Shown here piece by piece: positions 13,095 to 17,264 of a stretch of 17,264 bases of DNA. The stretch spans positions 1 through 17,264 of the forward strand of contig JBDIAV010000076.1 of NCBI GenBank assembly GCA_039812645.1. Direction: 5' to 3'. A model generated the notes under the pieces. That model made no database searches, was not told the origin of the DNA, and saw only the letters and a list, made by a program, of their open reading frames with translations. The first letter of the stretch is position 1; every line of letters begins with the position of its first letter. The position numbers and the translations under genes are program-made. This stretch comes from Ancrocorticia sp039812645. Its GTDB lineage: Bacteria > Actinomycetota > Actinomycetes > Actinomycetales > Actinomycetaceae.

Positions 13095-15727
13095 GTTCCG
13101 ACCACACACCACATCCCGAGAATTCGTCACGCGCACCTCAACCGCACGGATCGGACCATCAAGCCGTCACGGGCACCCTGACCGCATCTTTGCGTGCGAT
13201 GCTCCCCACTCCACACACCAGCCCGGTCAGCCTCTCACTGCTCGCCATCCTTGTCACGATGGCGATTCTGGCTCGCGTTCCGGCTACACAAAATGCCATC
13301 CACACCTGGTTCACCTTTGCTTGGGACCAGTTCTCCCTCCTACGCATCTGGACGCCGTTCACCGCGCTCCTTGTACCTGGGCGTTTTGATGGACTACTCC
13401 TCCAACTGGCCCTTCTCCTGTTTGTCACTCCCCGACTCGAGCGTCTCTTCGGTTCGCGCCGCCTGCTCGCCACGTTCTTCGGTTTGGGAGCACTCGCTCT
13501 TGTCCTGGGCACCGGCTTCGTCGCGTTCCTCGCTCACATCGGCGAACCGTGGGCCACCAATGCCCACCAACTTCTCGTCGGTGACCCTTCCATCGGCCTC
13601 ATCGCGGCGCTCGCCAGCTATGTTGCCTCGGCACCTCCGGTGTGGCGTCGTCGCGGGTTGGTAGCGATCGGGGGCTATGTCGCCGTCGTCGTCGCGTATT
13701 CCGGACAACCGGGCGACCTGTGCCGCGCACTCGCCTTCATTCTCGGATGGCTGGTGGGGCGGAAATTGCGCCGCACCAGCGCAGAAGCCACCACAATCGG
13801 CTACCAACTCTTCTCTCACGGTCATGAAAACCGTGTGCTTGGCTCCACCCTCCTCACTATGCTCGCGTTGGGGCCGTTGGTGTCGGTGGTCTCGCACGCA
13901 AGCCTCGGTTTACTCTCGCCCTCCCTTGTTTTGGTCGACGACGACGCCCTGCCTTCCTCCCAGACCGGTTGCTCCATTCTTGCCCTCGGGCGCGAGTGCG
14001 GAGATTGGCTGGTCTGGGGCCTAGAGGCACGGCATCACACCACCGCGCTGATTCAGCTGCTCCCCGTGGTGGTGCTCCTCCTTGCGGCGTGGGGCCTGTT
14101 GCGGGGGCGGCGCTCGGCGGTCTGGATTGCCGCCGTGATGTTGGTCCGCAACGCTCTCGGCGTGACCATCACCTTCCTTAGTATCCCGCCACATCGAGCA
14201 GAGATTATTGACAGGGCTCCGATGGTTCAGCAAGTCGAACTGGTGGTGCAGGTCGCGGCCGTTATTCTCGTCAATATTGGCCTGGCAGCTTGGCTCGTTT
14301 CTCGTCGTCATTCGTTCGATATCCGGATATCACGGCGCGGAACCATCCTCGGTTGGAGCATGGCCGGACTCATCGTGGTGGTGAGTGCCTGCGTCTTCAC
14401 CGGTGCGGGGTGGCTGGTGCACCATCATCTTCTCCCTCCCCAACTGTCCTTGAGCAAACTGTTCTGGTCGGGCCTGAGCTTGCCGTTGCCGCCGTCGGCG
14501 CGAATTAGTCTTGGACTGGCGGTCGTGCCCACCACCTTCGAAAGCCGCGCGGTACTTGCCCTCGTCAATCTCGCAATGTGGCTCGCTCTCATCGTCCTTA
14601 CACACCGGCTGCTGACCGCAGGGCTGTGGAACATCGGGCCATCTGAATCCAAGGTGCGTGAGCGCCTCCGGATCGGCGGTGGTTCGCATCTTGCCTTCAT
14701 GTCCACGTGGCCGGGAAACCGCTTGTGGCAGGATCCGGTGAGCGGGGCCGTCGTCGCCTATCGGGCCGTGGGTGGTATCGCGCTGACTCTCTCCTCCCCG
14801 TTTGGTGCGCCGCGCGCGAACATGTTGAGCATCATCACGCGCTTCCATCAGTTTGCTGACTCCCATGGTCTCCAAGCCATCTGGTACTCGGTGGATGCCG
14901 AGGACTTTTCCGAGGTGACCCAGGCGCTCGGATGGCAAAGCGTGGAGGTGGCCCAGGAGAGTGTTGTCAATGTTCAGGAGTGGAAGACGGTGGGCAAGAA
15001 ATGGCAGGACGTGCGCAGCGCTATCTCGCGCGCGGGCCGTGAGGGGGTGAACGCACAATGGACTACCTGGAGCGAGCTGACCGTCGGCGCCTACGCCCAA
15101 ATCGTTGAACTCTCCCAGGACTGGGTCTCGGACCATCCACTGCCAGAAATGGGCTTTACCCTCGGTGGGCTCGACCAACTCCGCGATCCAGACGTGCGGC
15201 TCATGGTGGCAACAGGCTCCGAGGGGCGCGTTGAAGGAGTCCTTAGCTGGCTCCCCACCTGGCGTGATGGAACCATCGTGGGATGGACGCTCGATTTCAT
15301 GCGGCGGCGCGCCGACTCAATGCCCGGACTCATGGAATTTCTCATCGCCCAGTCAGCGACCCTCATGAAAGAGCAGGGTATCGAGTTCATGTCCCTTAGT
15401 GGGGCACCGCTGGCGGGAACAGATACTCGCAGTTCTGGTGGGGCTGGCGGGGTTGGGACCACTAACGGGGCTGGCGGGGAGACGGGCGCGGGCGATTCTG
15501 GCGCGCTCGGCGACTTACTCACCTTCCTCAGCACAACGCTCGAACCAGTCTACGGATTCCAGTCGCTGCACCGCTTCAAGCAGAAGTTCCAACCCGATGT
15601 CCGCTCCTGGGTCATGGTGTTCCCCTCCGCCCTCGACCTGCCTGCAATCGGCCTGGCCGTCACGCGCTCCTACCTGCCGCATTTGTCCGTGGCGCAGGCC
15701 GCGCGAGCCGTCCGGGAGCTGGCGTAG
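13091..15727 (+). CDS. mprF: MprF-like aminoacyl-phosphatidylglycerol synthase with rhomboid-like N-terminal domain
   Basis: The 878-residue protein has a polar N-terminus (1-35) and a rhomboid-like six-TM region (about 38-235: R-I-W-T-P-F-T, P-R-L-E-R-L-F-G-S-R-R). Further TM segments run to about 515, and a cytosolic LPG_synthase_C/DUF2156 domain occupies about 525-875. The last carries family motifs G-K-K-W-Q-D-V-R and D-F-M-R-R-R-A-D-S-M-P-G. It should transfer an amino acid, usually lysine or alanine, from aminoacyl-tRNA to phosphatidylglycerol, lowering negative charge and sensitivity to cationic peptides. The rhomboid-like part keeps G-D-P-S-I-G but shows no catalytic histidine in its last helix (D-L-C-R-A-L-A-F). 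A Gly-rich insert lies at about 780-808. I chose the ATG at 13091, which overlaps the esterase stop. The frame extends to 12941 only inside that gene. Confidence 0.88.
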   Translation: MSSDHTPHPENSSRAPQPHGSDHQAVTGTLTASLRAMLPTPHTSPVSLSLLAILVTMAILARVPATQNAIHTWFTFAWDQFSLLRIWTPFTALLVPGRFDGLLLQLALLLFVTPRLERLFGSRRLLATFFGLGALALVLGTGFVAFLAHIGEPWATNAHQLLVGDPSIGLIAALASYVASAPPVWRRRGLVAIGGYVAVVVAYSGQPGDLCRALAFILGWLVGRKLRRTSAEATTIGYQLFSHGHENRVLGSTLLTMLALGPLVSVVSHASLGLLSPSLVLVDDDALPSSQTGCSILALGRECGDWLVWGLEARHHTTALIQLLPVVVLLLAAWGLLRGRRSAVWIAAVMLVRNALGVTITFLSIPPHRAEIIDRAPMVQQVELVVQVAAVILVNIGLAAWLVSRRHSFDIRISRRGTILGWSMAGLIVVVSACVFTGAGWLVHHHLLPPQLSLSKLFWSGLSLPLPPSARISLGLAVVPTTFESRAVLALVNLAMWLALIVLTHRLLTAGLWNIGPSESKVRERLRIGGGSHLAFMSTWPGNRLWQDPVSGAVVAYRAVGGIALTLSSPFGAPRANMLSIITRFHQFADSHGLQAIWYSVDAEDFSEVTQALGWQSVEVAQESVVNVQEWKTVGKKWQDVRSAISRAGREGVNAQWTTWSELTVGAYAQIVELSQDWVSDHPLPEMGFTLGGLDQLRDPDVRLMVATGSEGRVEGVLSWLPTWRDGTIVGWTLDFMRRRADSMPGLMEFLIAQSATLMKEQGIEFMSLSGAPLAGTDTRSSGGAGGVGTTNGAGGETGAGDSGALGDLLTFLSTTLEPVYGFQSLHRFKQKFQPDVRSWVMVFPSALDLPAIGLAVTRSYLPHLSVAQAARAVRELA

Positions 15728-15835
15728 CTACCTCGGCAAGCCCCGACCAACCTCTTCGGCGGTCCCGGCCTGATCTCTCAGGCACAGCTGGCCCTGCGAC
15801 TTCCGGGCCGCGGGGCGCCGTCGTCGTCCAAGCGA

Positions 15836-15912
15836 AGAATGGACGGTCGTGCCGAGAATTGAGCCCTGCGCTACTGTCCCAGGGCTCAATTCTCGACAAA
15901 ACTGTCCATTCT
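15836..15912. repeat. 77-base nested inverted repeat
   Basis: The inner arms CGAGAATTGAGCCCTG (15853-15868) and CAGGGCTCAATTCTCG (15880-15895) pair over 16 bp with an 11-base loop. After a 5x5 internal loop, the outer arms (15836-15847 and 15901-15912, ends AGAATGGAC and GTCCATTCT) add 12 pairs with one G-T. It lies between the convergent mprF and rpmJ genes. It could be a two-way terminator, but it lacks T-runs and looks more like a mobile intergenic repeat. Confidence 0.7.
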
Positions 15913-15991
15913 CGGACTGCGAGATCCAGCCAACGATCGAACCTCAAGACCCAGCCAACCAACAGAGGGCGAGACCAAGTAAACGCGCCAC

Positions 15992-16117
15992 TCAGCCCTT
16001 CTGGCGCCCCTTGAAGCGCGGGTTCTGCTTGTTGATAACGTAGATGCGGCCCTTGCGGCGCACTACCTTCGAGCCGGGCTGGGCAGCAAGGGACTTGAGA
16101 GATGAACGTACCTTCAC
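15992..16117 (-). CDS. rpmJ: Ribosomal protein L36, zinc-free type B
   Basis: The 41-residue protein begins M-K-V-R-S-S-L-K-S-L and ends N-P-R-F-K-G-R-Q-K-G. It is the cysteine-free L36 paralog: the C-x2-C...C-x4-H zinc ribbon of normal L36 is absent. It carries P-G-S-K-V-V-R-R-K-G-R-I-Y-V-I-N-K, typical of type B. The start is a GTG at 16117, one base after the rpmE2 stop, so the two are co-translated. Such paralogs replace zinc-binding copies when zinc is scarce, which frees zinc. It is too short for many gene finders. Confidence 0.93.
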   Translation of the reverse strand: MKVRSSLKSLAAQPGSKVVRRKGRIYVINKQNPRFKGRQKG

Positions 16118-16118
16118 G

Positions 16119-16367
16119 TCACTTCTCCCGTCCGTAGCGCTGCCAGAACTTCTCGACGCGCCCGGCGGTGTCCATGACGCGCTTCTTGCCGGTCCACATC
16201 GGGTGGGAGGCGGAGGAGACTTCCACGTCGATCACCGGGTAGGTGTTGCCGTCCTCCCACTCAATCGTCTGTGCGGAGGTGACGGTGGAGCGGGTGAGGA
16301 AGGCGAAGTCTGCTGATTTGTCGCGGAAAACGACGTGATGGTAGTCGGGATGGATTCCGGGTTTCAT
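16119..16367 (-). CDS. rpmE2: Ribosomal protein L31, zinc-free type B
   Basis: The 82-residue protein begins M-K-P-G-I-H-P-D-Y-H-H-V-V-F-R-D and has S-S-A-S-H-P-M-W-T-G-K and V-E-K-F-W-Q-R-Y-G near its end. It contains no cysteine, so it is the type B (C-minus) L31, which is a little longer than the zinc-binding form. L31 bridges the two ribosomal subunits. AAGGAA lies just before the ATG. It follows rpsN after a 156-base gap and is directly followed by rpmJ. Confidence 0.96.
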   Translation of the reverse strand: MKPGIHPDYHHVVFRDKSADFAFLTRSTVTSAQTIEWEDGNTYPVIDVEVSSASHPMWTGKKRVMDTAGRVEKFWQRYGREK

Positions 16368-16467
16368 TGTTTTTCCTTGCTTGATTTTCTAGCGACGACG
16401 GCGATGTCCGGCAGAGTCGATACCCCACCGGGTTGTCATCGCGTACGGATTAAGAGATCGCGCCGGT

Positions 16468-16505
16468 CGGGTTGGACACCGCCCATCGGGCTGGACACCG
16501 CCCAT
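16468..16505. repeat. 19-base tandem duplication between rpsN and rpmE2
   Basis: The unit CGGG(T/C)TGGACACCGCCCAT occurs twice head to tail (16468-16486, 16487-16505) with one difference. It lies in the 156-base gap inside the ribosomal cluster. No regulatory role is evident. Confidence 0.75.
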
Positions 16506-16523
16506 CAGCGACGACGGCGCCCG

Positions 16524-16829
16524 TCACCACGACGATTTGGTGACGCCCGGTAGTTCGCCTGAGAGTGCAGCCTCACGGAACTTGACGCGCGAGAGCCCAA
16601 ACTTGCGGAGGTAGCCGCGCGGGCGCCCGTCGGAGAATCCACGATTGCGCAGGCGGGTGGGCGAGGCATCACGGGGCAGCGCCTGCAACTTCTTGCGGGC
16701 AGTGGCCTTTTCCTCCTCGGACGCGTTGACACTAGAGACGATCCGCACCAGCTCAACCCGACGGTCGCGATACTTCGCAACGATCTCGGCCCGCTGATTA
16801 TTGCGAGCGATCTTCGACTTCTTAGCCAT
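16524..16829 (-). CDS. rpsN: Ribosomal protein S14, zinc-free form
   Basis: The 101-residue protein begins M-A-K-K-S-K-I-A-R-N-N-Q-R and has L-P-R-D-A-S-P-T-R-L-R-N-R and G-R-P-R-G-Y-L-R-K-F-G-L-S-R. This is the long S14 without the C-x2-C zinc ribbon of the 61-residue form. S14 is a head protein of the 30S subunit. Its ATG overlaps the rpmG stop by one base (TGATG), so it is coupled to rpmG. Actinobacteria usually keep a second, zinc-binding copy in the main ribosomal operon, which is outside this window. Confidence 0.97.
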   Translation of the reverse strand: MAKKSKIARNNQRAEIVAKYRDRRVELVRIVSSVNASEEEKATARKKLQALPRDASPTRLRNRGFSDGRPRGYLRKFGLSRVKFREAALSGELPGVTKSSW

Positions 16830-16996
16830 CAGCGCACCTCCACGAATTCGACATGCTGGCGAACCTTGGGATCGTACTTACGGATCCGCATGCGCTCGGG
16901 CGTGTTGCGGCGATTCTTGGTGGTGATGTAGCGGTAGCCCGTTCCAGCGGTGGACTGGAGGGTGATCTTGGGACGCACGTCCTTGCTCTGTGCCAT
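16829..16996 (-). CDS. rpmG: Ribosomal protein L33, zinc-free form
   Basis: The 55-residue protein begins M-A-Q-S-K-D-V-R-P-K-I-T-L and continues T-G-Y-R-Y-I-T-T-K-N-R-R-N-T-P-E-R. There is no cysteine, while the zinc form has two C-x2-C pairs. The frame is open further upstream to 17032, but the ATG at 16996 matches the family start and forms a TGATG overlap with the rpmB stop. It is the second gene of the operon. Confidence 0.96.
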   Translation of the reverse strand: MAQSKDVRPKITLQSTAGTGYRYITTKNRRNTPERMRIRKYDPKVRQHVEFVEVR

Positions 16997-17232
16997 CAGA
17001 TCTTCTCTCCCCTCGCCAGGATGTCCTGGCACACTCGGTCAATACCGAGCTTGTCGATAGTTTTGATGCCGCGCGGCGAGACCTGCAGCTTGACCATGCG
17101 CCCGAGTGAGGGCACCCAGTAGCGCTTGGTCTGCACGTTGACCTTCCAGCGGCGGCTGGTGCGCCGGTGGGAGTGCGACACCGATTTTCCAAATGAGGGC
17201 TTCGCCCCAGTGACTTGACAGTAATTACTCAC
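16996..17232 (-). CDS. rpmB: Ribosomal protein L28, form without the C-x2-C motif
   Basis: The 78-residue protein begins M-S-N-Y-C-Q-V-T-G-A-K-P-S-F-G and continues S-V-S-H-S-H-R-R-T-S-R-R-W, typical of L28. The zinc form has C-x2-C at the start. Here C5 remains but the second cysteine is T8, and one other cysteine lies near the C-terminus (V-C-Q-D), so zinc is probably not bound. The GTG at 17232 sits 6 bases after a TAATAT -10, so the mRNA may be leaderless. It is the first gene of the zinc-independent ribosomal operon. Confidence 0.96.
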   Translation of the reverse strand: MSNYCQVTGAKPSFGKSVSHSHRRTSRRWKVNVQTKRYWVPSLGRMVKLQVSPRGIKTIDKLGIDRVCQDILARGEKI

Positions 17233-17238
17233 GCGGCC

Positions 17239-17264
17239 ATATTAGTATTGATTATCGTTCTCAA
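17239..17264 (-). promoter_or_regulatory. Zur-box-like operator and -10 of the zinc-free ribosomal operon
   Basis: On the minus strand an imperfect dyad TTGA-N9-TCAA spans 17264 to 17248, with the core TGAGAACGATAATCA, close to actinobacterial Zur boxes of the form TGA-N9-TCA. The -10 TAATAT (17244 to 17239) follows closely, so a bound repressor would block it. The -35 lies beyond the window. Zur control is known for such clusters; here it is inferred. Confidence 0.62.

Noticed and set aside
17022..17042. GCCAGGATGTCCTGGC inverted repeat
   Set aside because: It lies within the rpmB coding region and is explained by codons for a conserved protein sequence (D-I-L-A).
1..17264. CRISPR arrays, rRNA genes, complete insertion sequences, toxin-antitoxin pairs
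   Set aside because: I looked for regular repeat-spacer patterns, rRNA stretches, transposase motifs and small paired genes, and found none that could be supported.

Overview
The window looks like chromosome of an actinomycete, probably close to the family Actinomycetaceae. The evidence is a moderately high GC content, frequent GTG starts, ATGA and TGATG gene overlaps, apparently leaderless GTG genes, a CtpF-like P-type ATPase, an Abhydrolase_9 membrane protein, SHOCT/DUF6325 proteins and a cluster of cysteine-free ribosomal proteins. The genus call is an inference.

Layout. 1-105: the 3' end of pdxT. 201-1823: a membrane alpha/beta hydrolase of the Abhydrolase_9 type. 2011-3127: a tightly coupled three-gene operon (PLDc_N-like/SHOCT membrane protein, DUF6325 protein, SHOCT protein). 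3232-3927: a divergent VIT1/CCC1-family protein. 3966-4373 (-): a META-domain lipoprotein. 4707-5333: a NarL/LuxR-type response regulator. 5348-7512 (-): a two-gene sensor operon with a canonical HisKA_3 kinase followed by an overlapping six-TM protein whose C-terminus looks like a decayed kinase. 7672-8052: a four-TM YvlD-like 'phage holin 4_2' protein. 8053-8379: non-coding DNA with an apparent mobile-element scar. 8380-8454: tRNA-Asn(GTT). 8652-11363 (-): a P-type cation ATPase. 11724-15727: an operon of a membrane-anchored esterase and an MprF-like aminoacyl-phosphatidylglycerol synthase. 15992-17232 (-): rpmB-rpmG-rpsN-rpmE2-rpmJ, all lacking zinc-ribbon cysteines, with a Zur-box-like site at the window edge.

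The unifying signal is a dyad, CCCCTA-N4-TAGGGG, that occurs only between genes: perfect at 110-125 and 4514-4529, one mismatch at 1883-1898 and 7615-7630, and two mismatches at 11560-11575. It lies next to the hydrolase, the SHOCT/DUF6325 operon, the META lipoprotein/response regulator pair, the kinase operon/YvlD-like pair and the ATPase/esterase pair. In front of the SHOCT operon and the kinase operon its centre lies exactly 31.5 bases upstream of a good -10 hexamer (TATAAT, TATAAA) that has no recognisable -35, which is the geometry of an activator site near -43. I infer that the response regulator at 4707 controls a local cell-envelope regulon made of its own sensor genes, membrane proteins and a lipoprotein, possibly reaching the MprF/esterase operon that remodels membrane lipid charge. 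This is the best candidate for an undescribed system here. It rests on sequence pattern and position only.
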